Shown here: piece by piece, positions 8,701 to 15,302 of the stretch
Position numbering within the stretch: the stretch's first letter is position 1
Layout of the letters: each line of letters begins with the position of its first letter
Source: Streptosporangium roseum DSM 43021
Lineage (GTDB): Bacteria; Actinomycetota; Actinomycetes; Streptosporangiales; Streptosporangiaceae
Reading direction: 5' to 3'
Assembly (NCBI RefSeq): GCF_000024865.1
Contig: NC_013595.1
Coordinates: forward strand, 744,001-808,000
DNA length: 64,000 bases
Program-made: the position numbers and the translations under genes
Notes under the pieces: model-generated
Seen by the model: the letters and a program-made list of their open reading frames with translations, nothing else
Databases searched by the model: none
What the model was told of the DNA's origin: nothing

Positions 8701-9090
8701 TCCGAGATCCTCGTCAGGGCTCTGATCGCCGAGGGCCGGCAGGAGGAGGCCCGGACGTTCTGGCAGCCCGGCTGGAAGGTCCGCAAGGACTACTACTGGC
8801 TGGTACGGATGGCGCTGCGGGCGGAGAACGCCATCGCCCTGGGCGACCGCGAGGTGAGCGAGCGGTGCTATGAGGAGCTGCTGCCGTGGGACGGGGAGCT
8901 GGCCGGGCTCCACTCCGGGTCGATCACCATGGGGCCGGTCGCGCACGTCCTGGGCGATCTCGCCGAGTCGCTCGGCCGGGACGGATCGGCCCACTACGCG
9001 ACGGCGGTGCGGGTCGCCGAGCGGGCCGGCTCCCCGCACTGGGCCCGCAGGGCCGCGCAGGCCCAAGCCGGTGCCCGGGTGGGGGATTAG
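5734..9090 (+). CDS. SARP-type transcriptional regulator with AAA ATPase and helical-repeat domains
   Basis: 1,118 residues. Residues 1-90 form a winged-helix OmpR-like DNA-binding domain (LRVLGPLQAEINGRAVDLG, DRFIDDLW). Residues 95-245 form the bacterial transcriptional activation domain (BTAD) ending AELGVDPGPALRALE. An Arg/Glu-rich linker follows. The ATPase module has Walker A GGDAGAGKST near residue 330 and Walker B-like LLVVLEDVHRAD near 430. The last 450 residues are TPR-like helices. This is the AfsR/large-SARP architecture used to activate secondary metabolism or differentiation genes. The ATG follows GTT with no ribosome-binding site, and a TAACCT-like -10 lies just upstream, so the mRNA may be leaderless. 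No biosynthetic cluster is adjacent. Confidence 0.9.
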   Translation: MLRVLGPLQAEINGRAVDLGTSRQRAVVARLVAAGGHVVSTDRFIDDLWRGQPPPKALAALQVYVSNLRRALEPDRPPRTPATLLVSAAPGYRLRLEPEQVDAWVFPRLIDSAAGAIASGDGARALDLADRALALWQGPAYAEFADAEWAEPEATRLEELRLVAVECRAEARLTLGRNAEIELEQHVRAHPLRENAVRLLALAYYRAGRQADALAAIRKARETLAAELGVDPGPALRALETDILAHAGSLNRQEPAAPGSPAAIRAPERAASRGAGEAAKRDAPREGEEAGERDAPREVEGDGELIGRTAELAALHALAETAGLRTVWLGGDAGAGKSTLAGTFARRLAGQGWLTAGGQCPETDGGAPPAWAWSEVLRRLAADRPPADDVAVRLAPLLTDDTPTTGRFLLARAVEDYLARVVRADTRLLVVLEDVHRADEETLQLLRHLAVRLASAKIMIIATYRPAEAADHLGATWAALAGRQTHRLDLHGLSDDEVARLLRERSGREVDLLTARTVAERTGGNPLFVCETARLITTDGTPAARALPPGVRDLIRRRIARLPATVRTTLRDAAVVGRDVDVDVLLALDGAEEEAVLEGLEVGVLTGLLTEPAPGRVRFAHVLVRETLYEDTPGIRRIRLHGRVFGALERVRPGDVSALGHHALAAATPSTAGRAVPYVVAAAEKAAALHAYREAESFYRGALGLVDDDHRRLDLLCRLVGVQANEGNVMAARENRERAIAVARRLGTGLTRALTAYEAPVTWSIQPDRQVDEAFVAAVREALAEEPPSETGEEARCRLLATLTFELEGHDDEGCEVFSAEALRLARKLGRTELVCLALNARYFVLLTPHRRAELEAVGRELVELGDRAGLPGYEMQGHHALYMASLGRNDLAAARHHADRALEHSTSGQLGLALSVLSMLDTLVMLIRGEFERAERSYSVAAEQMAVAGGANATGGGIVGRFVARLVGGLPQDIPEIAAIHGFLPDDVSEILVRALIAEGRQEEARTFWQPGWKVRKDYYWLVRMALRAENAIALGDREVSERCYEELLPWDGELAGLHSGSITMGPVAHVLGDLAESLGRDGSAHYATAVRVAERAGSPHWARRAAQAQAGARVGD

Positions 9091-9136
9091 CCCGGCGTTC
9101 GGGACGGTGCTCGGGGTGGGGTGGCCCGGCGGCCGG

Positions 9137-9255
9137 GGTGGGGATCAGCCCGGTGTCCGGGGCGATGCCCAGAGCTGTCCGGGGTGACGCCCGGACAGGG
9201 ATCGGCCCGGCGGCCGGGGCGGCGCTCAGGTGGGGATCAGCCCGGTGTCCGGGCC
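9137..9255 (+). repeat. Direct repeat 3' of the SARP gene
   Basis: A 25-base unit beginning GGTGGGGATCAGCCCGGTGT is present at about 9137-9161 and 9229-9253, with weaker versions between. It fills the gap between the two convergent genes. Confidence 0.7.
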
Positions 9256-9897
9256 TCAGGCCGCGGCGAGAGGGCCGAAGATGAGCCGCTGGCGGCGCCG
9301 GTGGCCGCCGCGCAGCAGGGAGAGCAGCAGTGCCAGGACGGGGCCGGCCAGCTTGCGCAGCCGGGCGAGCTCCTCGGGCCTGGCGTACTGCTCGATCCTC
9401 GGCAGGTCGACCCTGACGTCGCCGCCCTTGCGGACCGCGTCCTCGACCCTCTTCCAGTCGGCCACGGACACGTACTTCCTGATGATCGGGAAGAGCAGCC
9501 GCTCCTCCTCCTCGATGTGCTCGTCGAGCATGTCGGCGAGCCGGGTGAGCGGCGCGACGAGGGTGGAGGCGTCCCGGCTGGTGGCGAACGCGGCCGCCTG
9601 GCCGTTGATCTCGGCCAGCAGGGGGTCCAGTTCGGAGTGGTCGTCGCTGAGGTCGCGCAGGTCCACCTCGGCGCCGGCGGCCCGCTCGATGACGGGCCAG
9701 AGCACCTGGTCCTCCATCGTGTGATGGTGGTGGATGCCCTTGCACAGCGCGGTGACGAATCCGGCGATGGCGGTGGCGCGGGCCGGGTCGGCGGACTGCC
9801 GGCCCTCCACCAGCTCCGTGGCCAGATCGGCCAGGCGGCGGACGTCACCCCGCATGGCGCGGTGGGTGATCTGGAATCCCAGCAGTTCGGGGGTCAT
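9256..9897 (-). CDS. Hemerythrin-like HHE-domain protein
   Basis: 213 residues, ATG with GAGGAG nine bases upstream. The four-helix HHE cation-binding pattern is visible: His in ITHRAMRGDV, the HHHH cluster with Glu (GIHHHHTMEDQVLWPVIE), a middle DDHSELD, and EHIEEEERLLFPII. These residues would bind a non-haem di-iron centre. Relatives act in O2, NO or iron sensing and stress responses. A C-terminal hydrophobic basic segment (LALLLSLLRGGHRRR) may touch the membrane. It is transcribed in the same direction as the fasciclin gene upstream, but 252 bp and a strong hairpin separate them. Confidence 0.85.
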   Translation of the reverse strand: MTPELLGFQITHRAMRGDVRRLADLATELVEGRQSADPARATAIAGFVTALCKGIHHHHTMEDQVLWPVIERAAGAEVDLRDLSDDHSELDPLLAEINGQAAAFATSRDASTLVAPLTRLADMLDEHIEEEERLLFPIIRKYVSVADWKRVEDAVRKGGDVRVDLPRIEQYARPEELARLRKLAGPVLALLLSLLRGGHRRRQRLIFGPLAAA

Positions 9898-9993
9898 CGC
9901 GGGTGTCTCCTCGGTCGGTACGGCTTGCTGCCGACCATGATGTGACGGCCCACTTATGGCCTGGTTGGTGATGACTTGTGATGGGCCTGGCGC

Positions 9994-10051
9994 GGGTGAC
10001 CCGCGACGTGCAGGTCTGCCACGGGTGACCCGCGACGTGCAGGCCTGCCAC
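9994..10051 (+). repeat. 29-bp tandem duplication
   Basis: The unit beginning GGGTGACCCGCGACGTGCAG is found at 9994-10022 and 10023-10051 with a single base difference. A decayed third copy follows. It sits in the gap between the hemerythrin and fasciclin genes. Confidence 0.8.
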
Positions 10052-10103
10052 GGGGGACCCGCTGCCTGCGGGCCCGGCGCGGGGGCGGTCTGCGGCCGGC
10101 GCC

Positions 10104-10138
10104 CCCGCAGCCAGGCCGGTCTCCGGCCTGGCTGCGGG
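10104..10138 (-). terminator. Strong hairpin, terminator of the oxidoreductase-fasciclin transcript
   Basis: A 16-bp perfect stem (10104-10119 with 10123-10138, core CGCAGCCAGGCCGG) with a 3-base loop lies 12 bases beyond the fasciclin stop codon. There is no T tract, as is common in actinobacteria. Confidence 0.75.
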
Positions 10139-10149
10139 CCGGAGACCGG

Positions 10150-10788
10150 CTACTTCGGCATGAGCACCGTGTCGACGATGTAGACGGTGGCGTTGCCGGT
10201 GGGCACGTTGCCGCAGACGACCTTGGCGTCGTTGACGGTGTAGTCCTCGCCCGACCCCTTGACGGTCAGCTTGCCGCCCTGGAGCGTCACCGGTGAGGCG
10301 TCGCTCAGGTCCGCCGGGGCCTTCCTTCCGGAGACCACGTGGTAGGTCAGGATCTTGGTAAGCGTGGCCTTGTCGGCCAGGACCTTGTCGAGGGTCTCCT
10401 TCGGAATCTTGGCGAACGCGTCATCGGTGGGCGCGAAGACCGTGATGTCCTTGGCGGAGTTGAGCGTGTCGACCAGGCCCGCCTTCTTGACGGCCGCGAC
10501 CAGGGTGGACAGGACCGGGTTGTTGGACGCCGCGGTGGCGACCGGGTCGTCGGCCATGCCGGTGAAGCTGCCCTCGCCCGAGACGGGTACGGCGGAGCAG
10601 GCCGCGCCGAACGGGGCGCCGGCCATGGCCGGCCCCGTGGCGGCCCGGGTGGCGGTCGCGCTGGCCGAGGGGGCCGGGGCGGAGGCGGCCTCGTCCGCCG
10701 CGCCACCGCCCGCCGCCGTGTCGTTCCCGCAGGCGGCGGTGAGGGCCAGGAGCGCGATGGCGGTCGCGGCGAATGCCGTGCTCTTCAT
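10150..10788 (-). CDS. Fasciclin-domain lipoprotein
   Basis: 212 residues, ATG preceded by GAGGAG. A lipoprotein signal peptide ends in LTAAC, so Cys20 would be lipidated. An Ala/Ser/Thr linker follows, then one FAS1 domain: NPVLSTLVAAVKKAGLVDTL, ITVFAPTDDAFAKIP and the YHVV motif followed by GNATVYIVDTVLMP. FAS1 lipoproteins such as mycobacterial MPT83 are surface proteins implicated in adhesion. It lies 48 bp downstream of the molybdopterin oxidoreductase on the same strand. In mycobacteria FAS1 genes are controlled by SigK/RskA; no such pair is seen here. Confidence 0.92.
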   Translation of the reverse strand: MKSTAFAATAIALLALTAACGNDTAAGGGAADEAASAPAPSASATATRAATGPAMAGAPFGAACSAVPVSGEGSFTGMADDPVATAASNNPVLSTLVAAVKKAGLVDTLNSAKDITVFAPTDDAFAKIPKETLDKVLADKATLTKILTYHVVSGRKAPADLSDASPVTLQGGKLTVKGSGEDYTVNDAKVVCGNVPTGNATVYIVDTVLMPK

Positions 10789-10836
10789 GATCTTTCTCCT
10801 CTGGAGGTGAAGGAACTTCGCGGGGTGGGAAACCGG

Positions 10837-12312
10837 TCACACGACGGTGACCACGACCGAGTGCCATCCGGTCGCCCCGTCGGGGAACGGCGTCACTCGG
10901 GACGACTGCTGGGTGTGGCCGGCCGCGTCGGTCGCGCGGACCTCCAAGGTGTGGCTGCCGGGAGTGGCCTGCCAGGTCCAGGTCCACTGCCGCCAGGTGT
11001 CGGGGCTCGGCACGGCGGCCGGCGCGGCCTCGTGCCAGGGGCCGCCGTCCACCCGGACCTCGACACCCGCGACGCCGCGGTGCTGGGCCCAGGCGACCCC
11101 GGCGACCTGTACGGCTCCCGCCCGGAGCCGCTTGAGCGGTGCGGGGACGTCGATCCTGGACATGGTCTTGATCGGGGCGTCGGTGGCCCAGCCACGCTCG
11201 GTCCAGTAGGCGCGCTCGCCGGCGTAGCGGGTCAGCTTGAGGTCCACGACCCACTTGGTCGCCGACACGTAGCCGTAGAGGCCGGGGACGACGAGCCGGG
11301 CGGGGAAGCCGTGCTCCGGAGGGAGCGGCAGGCCGTTCATCCCGATGGCGAGCATCGCGTCCCTGCCGTCCATGACGATGTCCACCGGAGTCCCGCCGGT
11401 CCAGCCGTCGGCCGAACGGCTCAGCAGCTGGTCGGCGCCCGCCGGGATGCCCGCCTCGCGCAGGATGGTGGCCAGCGGCACGCCCAGCCAGCGGGCGTTG
11501 CCCACGTAGGGGCCGCCGACCTCGTTGGAGACGCAGGCGAGGGTGATGTCGCGCTCGATCAGCCCGCGCCTGAGCACGTCGGCCATGGTCAGCTCGATCG
11601 TCCGGGTGCCGTGGACGCGGAGCGTCCAGCCGTCCAGGTCGGGGCGGGGCACGACCAGCGCGGTGTCGACCCGGTAGAACTCCGCGGCGGGGGTGACGAA
11701 CGCGCTCAGGCCCGGGACGCGGAGATCGGCGCCGGCGGGCAGTGGCCGGGCCGGGCCGGCGGGCCGGGGGAGGACCAGCGCGGCACTCGGGGCGCGGGAC
11801 GCCAGCAGGCGGCCGCCGGCGATCGCCGCGACGGCCCCGGCGCCGATCAGGAGGAAGGCCCTGCGGCCACCGGCCGGTGACGCGGGCCGGGTGAGCGCGA
11901 GCAGGGTGAGCGCCCCCACGAGCGCTGCCAGTAGGGACGGCACCGTGTCCAGTGGCGCCGACGCCGGCCGGGTCGCCGCGGCGACGGCCCCGAGAACCCC
12001 CAGCCCCGCCACCCCGGCCGCCGCCGGCACCCGCCTGCCGGTCTCGGCGAGGAGGCCGAGGAGAAGGGCGAGGCCCAGGAGGACGGCGATGATGGTGCCG
12101 ATCAGGATGGGCTTGTCGGAGGTTCCGAACGTGCGGACCGCGAACTCCTTCACGGGGGTGGGGGTCAGGTCGATGACCGTGCCGCCCACGACGACGACGG
12201 GGGAGGACTGGGGGCGGAACGCCCCCGCCGCCAGTTCGCCACCGCCGAGCGCGGCCAGCGCGGACAGGAGTCCCGCCCCACCCGCTCTCACCACGCGTCC
12301 CATGTTCGCCAC
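10837..12312 (-). CDS. Membrane-anchored molybdopterin-dependent oxidoreductase (sulfite-oxidase fold)
   Basis: 491 residues (GTG 12312, or ATG 12303 three codons later). The first ~170 residues contain about five hydrophobic segments, for example IGTIIAVLLGLALLLGLLAE and an Ala-rich helix after GGRRAFLLIGAG. The rest is the sulfite-oxidase/YedY-type molybdopterin domain: LDGWTLRVHG, ITLACVSNEVGG with the Mo-ligating Cys, and GFPARLVVPGLYGYVSATKWV. A C-terminal Mo-cofactor dimerisation domain with VRVDGGPWHEA and a TWTWQATPGSH strand follows. The catalytic part probably faces outside. Substrate is unknown; sulfite or oxidised protein methionine are family precedents. Confidence 0.9.
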   Translation of the reverse strand: MANMGRVVRAGGAGLLSALAALGGGELAAGAFRPQSSPVVVVGGTVIDLTPTPVKEFAVRTFGTSDKPILIGTIIAVLLGLALLLGLLAETGRRVPAAAGVAGLGVLGAVAAATRPASAPLDTVPSLLAALVGALTLLALTRPASPAGGRRAFLLIGAGAVAAIAGGRLLASRAPSAALVLPRPAGPARPLPAGADLRVPGLSAFVTPAAEFYRVDTALVVPRPDLDGWTLRVHGTRTIELTMADVLRRGLIERDITLACVSNEVGGPYVGNARWLGVPLATILREAGIPAGADQLLSRSADGWTGGTPVDIVMDGRDAMLAIGMNGLPLPPEHGFPARLVVPGLYGYVSATKWVVDLKLTRYAGERAYWTERGWATDAPIKTMSRIDVPAPLKRLRAGAVQVAGVAWAQHRGVAGVEVRVDGGPWHEAAPAAVPSPDTWRQWTWTWQATPGSHTLEVRATDAAGHTQQSSRVTPFPDGATGWHSVVVTVV

Positions 12313-12495
12313 GGAAGGTATTCGGAGTCGTTAGACCTCTGGTTTGGTCGTTCGCACCGTACGATTCGAAAAGCCGCCCGGCGGATGGCCGTCACTCCGC
12401 CGCCGGGCAGCTGGAACGCCCTCCCCCCTGACCTGGTCGACCGTGCGGAAGCCGCGCGGACGACGTGCGTGAACAGTGGAAAACAGGGGGAAGGT

Positions 12496-13251
12496 ATGCG
12501 GACAGTCACCATCGCCGCGGCGGTCGCCACGCTCGTTTCGGGAATCGTGGGCGCGGGATCCGGGACGGCCGTCGCCGAGACCGGTGCCACGGCTCCGGAG
12601 CCGATCTACGTGTTCAACCTCTACGGGGCCGAGGAGGGCCGGGCCGACCGGCGCCCGGCGAACCTGGTCGCCTCGGAGTTCAGCTCGCTCAGCGAGCTCA
12701 CCTGGAAAAGGTGGGGGCCGTACGCGGCGGTCGGCATGGGCAAGCTGAGCGGGACCTGGTGCATGCCGGGCTGCCAGGAGGAGCCGTACACCGCGACGAT
12801 CCTTCTGGGGGGCGCGCGAACGGTGAAGGGGAAGAGGTATTTCACCCGTTTCGGCATCACCGGTGACTTCCCCAAGCCCGAGGAGCACGTCGGCACGCTG
12901 ATCGGGAACCTGCCCAAGCCCGAGCAGGCCGACCGGGCGGCGCAGAACGACCGAGCTGACCAGGACGACCAGGTGGAGCAGGACGACCGGACGGAGCGGG
13001 ACGACCGGGCAGAGCAGGACGACAGGGCGGAGCGGGACGACAGGGTGGAGCAAGGCGGTCGCGCCGAGCAGGGTGGCCGCGCCGAGCAAGGCGGTCGGGG
13101 TGGCCGGCCTGACAGGGCGGAGCAGGGGGGGCGGGGTGGCCGGGCGGACCGCGCCGAGCAGGGGGGTCGGGCGGACCGGGCCGACCGCGCCGAGCAGGGT
13201 GGCCGCGCCGAACACGCAGGCCGGGCGGAGCGCGGTCCCCGCTGGCGCTGA
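12496..13251 (+). CDS. Secreted protein with a long charged DRAEQ-type repeat tail
   Basis: 251 residues from ATG 12496 (a GGGGGAAGG run lies directly upstream). Residues 1-28 form a signal peptide ending GTAVAETGA. The middle ~110 residues are a compact domain with a Cys pair (TWCMPGCQEE) and repeated aromatic positions. I do not recognise it. From about residue 142 to the end the sequence is a low-complexity tail of D/E, R, Q and G built from variants of DRAEQ, DDRTERD and GGRAEQ. Such tails can be cell-wall-interacting or disordered. The gene is divergent from the oxidoreductase gene, with about 180 bp between starts. Confidence 0.7.
   Translation: MRTVTIAAAVATLVSGIVGAGSGTAVAETGATAPEPIYVFNLYGAEEGRADRRPANLVASEFSSLSELTWKRWGPYAAVGMGKLSGTWCMPGCQEEPYTATILLGGARTVKGKRYFTRFGITGDFPKPEEHVGTLIGNLPKPEQADRAAQNDRADQDDQVEQDDRTERDDRAEQDDRAERDDRVEQGGRAEQGGRAEQGGRGGRPDRAEQGGRGGRADRAEQGGRADRADRAEQGGRAEHAGRAERGPRWR
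12922..13240 (+). repeat. Coding repeat tract within the secreted protein
   Basis: More than a dozen imperfect 15-18-base units such as GACCGGGCGGAGCAG and GGTGGCCGCGCCGAGCAG run head to tail in frame. Unit length stays a multiple of three, so the protein frame is preserved while copy number could vary. Confidence 0.8.
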
Positions 13252-13354
13252 CGACGGAGCCGTGGTGACCCGGGAGGTCCCTGTTTGATTTCGCATCGCG
13301 CTGCCGAGGCGTGTATGGTTACACCTGTCCGCAGCGCGAAAGCGAAGCAGACAG

Positions 13355-13427
13355 GCCCCTTTAGCTCAGTCGGCAGAGCGTCTCCATGGTAAGGAGAAGG
13401 TCTACGGTTCGATTCCGTAAAGGGGCT
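13355..13427 (+). tRNA. tRNA-Thr (anticodon GGT)
   Basis: A complete 73-nt cloverleaf. The acceptor stem GCCCCTT pairs with AAGGGGC, with discriminator T. The anticodon stem TCTCC/GGAGA encloses ATGGTAA, giving anticodon GGT. The T loop is TTCGATT. CCA is not encoded. Confidence 0.95.
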
Positions 13428-13437
13428 CAACAGCCTA

Positions 13438-13465
13438 AAAGCCCTAGCCATCCGGTTAGGGCTTT
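13438..13465 (+). terminator. Terminator after tRNA-Thr
   Basis: AAAGCCCTA pairs with TAGGGCTTT around a short loop, ten bases beyond the tRNA. Confidence 0.7.
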
Positions 13466-13629
13466 CGGCTTGGGTAGGCCATGACGGTCACCCGAAAACA
13501 CTCAAGGTTCCCGGCGAGCGAGCGGGCATACTGGGGAAACCCAGAAGCGATGCCCCTGACCTGCACAAGTACGCAGGCAGTCTGCGCGTCGGGTATCCTT
13601 GCGGGGGTCGGTCGATTTCGTCGGCCCAA

Positions 13630-13703
13630 GGCGGAGTAGCTCAGCCAGGCAGAGCAAACGGCTCATAATCGTTGTGTCGCCGGTTCAAGTCCGGCCTCCG
13701 CTA
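13630..13703 (+). tRNA. tRNA-Met (elongator, anticodon CAT)
   Basis: A 74-nt cloverleaf. The acceptor GGCGGAG pairs with CTCCGCT (one G-U), with discriminator A. The anticodon stem AACGG/TCGTT encloses CTCATAA, giving CAT. The T arm is GCCGG TTCAAGT CCGGC. The paired first base and lack of initiator features mark it as the elongator. It sits directly upstream of rpmG, as in mycobacteria. Confidence 0.93.
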
Positions 13704-13780
13704 CTACCCTCCCGGGTTCCCCTCATAAGGGGAGCTGGGCTGGGTTGTCCACAGTCCCGAACGTAGAAAGGCACTCCCAA

Positions 13781-13945
13781 GTGGCTGCCACCGACGTTAG
13801 GCCGAAGATCACGCTGGCCTGCCAGGAGTGCAAGCACCGCAACTACATCACGCGGAAGAACCGGCGCAACGACCCGGATCGGCTTGAGCTGAAGAAGTAC
13901 TGCCCCAACTGCAAGACGCACAAGGCGCACCGCGAGACCCGCTAA
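13781..13945 (+). CDS. rpmG: 50S ribosomal protein L33
   Basis: 54 residues from GTG 13781 with an AAAGG ribosome-binding site. It contains the two zinc-binding CxxC pairs (CQECKHRNY and CPNCKTHKAHRETR), so this is the zinc-containing (C+) form. It is a component of the large ribosomal subunit near the E site. It is preceded by tRNA-Met and followed by the hot-dog dehydratase genes, the order known from Mycobacterium tuberculosis rpmG2-hadA-hadB. Confidence 0.97.
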   Translation: MAATDVRPKITLACQECKHRNYITRKNRRNDPDRLELKKYCPNCKTHKAHRETR

Positions 13946-14206
13946 GTCTCTGCGAAGCCTCCCGGCTCTCGGCGGGAGATGGGTACTTCAGTAGCACTCA
14001 CATACTCAACGTAGACCGGCGTCCTCGTGGGGGGCGCCGGTTTGTCGTATCTTCACAGCTTTCCCGCCCGGGTGTTGACCATGCTCGACAGCCGGTGCCG
14101 GGTGGGGCCGGGCTACGGTTTCCTGGTGGCCGACCCGGGGAGCACATCCCGGAATCTTGTTCTGTTACTGTCGGCCTCACCAGCTCGGTATCCGCAAAGG
14201 AGCACG

Positions 14207-14653
14207 ATGGCTCTGAACCGTGATTTCGTCGGGCGGGCGTCCGCGCCTTCCGCGCCCTACGAGGTCAGCCGCGTGAAGATCAAAGAGTTCGCGACGGCGA
14301 TCGGCGACAACAACCCGATCTACCGGGACAGGGAGGCCGCCCAGGCCGCCGGTCACCCGGACGTGGTCGCGCCGCCCACCTTCCCCATCGTGTTCAGCCT
14401 GGCCGGCGGGACGATCCTGGCCGACCCCGAACTCGGCCTGAACTTCGCCATGGTCGTCCACGGTGAGCAGCGCTTCGAGTATCAGCGGCCGATCCACGCC
14501 GGCGACGAGCTGGTCAGCGTCTCCACGGTGACCGACATCCGCAGCGTCGGCCGCAACGAGCTCATCACCGTCAAGAGCGACGTCACCACCGTCGACGGCG
14601 AGCCCGTCTGCACGACCTACAACACCATCGTCGAGCGCGGAGGGGCGGGCTGA
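14207..14653 (+). CDS. HadA-like hot-dog dehydratase subunit
   Basis: 148 residues from ATG 14207 with AAGGAG upstream. It is a FAS1/MaoC N-terminal-type hot-dog protein: IKEFATAIGDNNPIYRD near residue 25, VVAPPTFPIVF, and FEYQRPIHAGDEL. In Mycobacterium HadA pairs with HadB to dehydrate 3-hydroxyacyl-ACP in fatty-acid elongation. Members of this half lack the complete catalytic Asp/His pair and form the scaffold or substrate-binding side. The following gene starts 2 bp after this stop, so the two are translationally coupled. In organisms without mycolates the substrate is probably ordinary 3-hydroxyacyl chains. Confidence 0.9.
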   Translation: MALNRDFVGRASAPSAPYEVSRVKIKEFATAIGDNNPIYRDREAAQAAGHPDVVAPPTFPIVFSLAGGTILADPELGLNFAMVVHGEQRFEYQRPIHAGDELVSVSTVTDIRSVGRNELITVKSDVTTVDGEPVCTTYNTIVERGGAG

Positions 14654-14654
14654 G

Positions 14655-15083
14655 ATGGCAGCGACTGTCAAATACGACGAGGTCGAGACGGGGCAGCAGA
14701 TCCCGCCGGCCGACTATCCGGTCCGCCGCGTCAACCTGGTGATGTACGCCGGAGCCTCCGGCGACTTCAACCCCATCCACTGGAACGAGCGCTTCGCCAA
14801 GACCGTCGGCCTGCCCGACGTCATCGCGCACGGCATGTTCACCATGGCCCAGGGCGGCCGGTTCGTCACCGACTGGGCCGGCGACCCGGGTGCGATCGTC
14901 GACTACGGCGTGCGGTTCTCGTCCATGGTGGTCGTCCCGGACGACGATCAGGGCGCCGTCATCACGGTGAGCGGCGTCATCGAGGAGAAGCTGGAGGACA
15001 ACCGCGTGGTGGTCGCGCTGACCGCCAGGTCCGGCGACTCCCGGGTGCTCTCCAGGGCCCGTGCGGTGGTCCAGCTCGCCTAG
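14655..15083 (+). CDS. HadB-like MaoC dehydratase, catalytic subunit
   Basis: 142 residues. It carries the hydratase-2 signature YAGASGDFNPIHWN, with catalytic Asp and His, followed by VIAHGMFTMAQGGRF, the usual MaoC pattern. It is expected to form a heterodimer with the preceding HadA-like protein and dehydrate (3R)-hydroxyacyl-ACP. The start ATG lies one base after the upstream TGA. Confidence 0.93.
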   Translation: MAATVKYDEVETGQQIPPADYPVRRVNLVMYAGASGDFNPIHWNERFAKTVGLPDVIAHGMFTMAQGGRFVTDWAGDPGAIVDYGVRFSSMVVVPDDDQGAVITVSGVIEEKLEDNRVVVALTARSGDSRVLSRARAVVQLA

Positions 15084-15302
15084 ACCGGCGCCCCGGTCCG
15101 CGTGACGGCCCGGCACGCCCGGGTCCAGGATCCGGCGCACGTGGTGATCCGGTGCAGGTGGTGGGTCCGGCACGTCCGGGCCGATGGTTAGGCCTGTCCG
15201 GACCGGTGGTCCGGCGCGCCCGTGCCACCGGTACGACCCGCCCGGTCGCGGCTCGCGGAGCGGGGGCTGATTCTTCCCCCGGTCCGTGGGTAGCGTCCGG
15301 AG

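Noticed and set aside
7096..9066. Long minus-strand open frame of over 600 codons opposite the SARP regulator
   Set aside because: It is the antisense shadow of a high-GC gene: composition is Arg/Gly/Pro-rich with no domain, whereas the plus strand carries clear BTAD and ATPase motifs.
12922..13240. Possible CRISPR array
   Set aside because: The repeats are contiguous, in frame and of varying length, with no spacers; they encode the protein tail.
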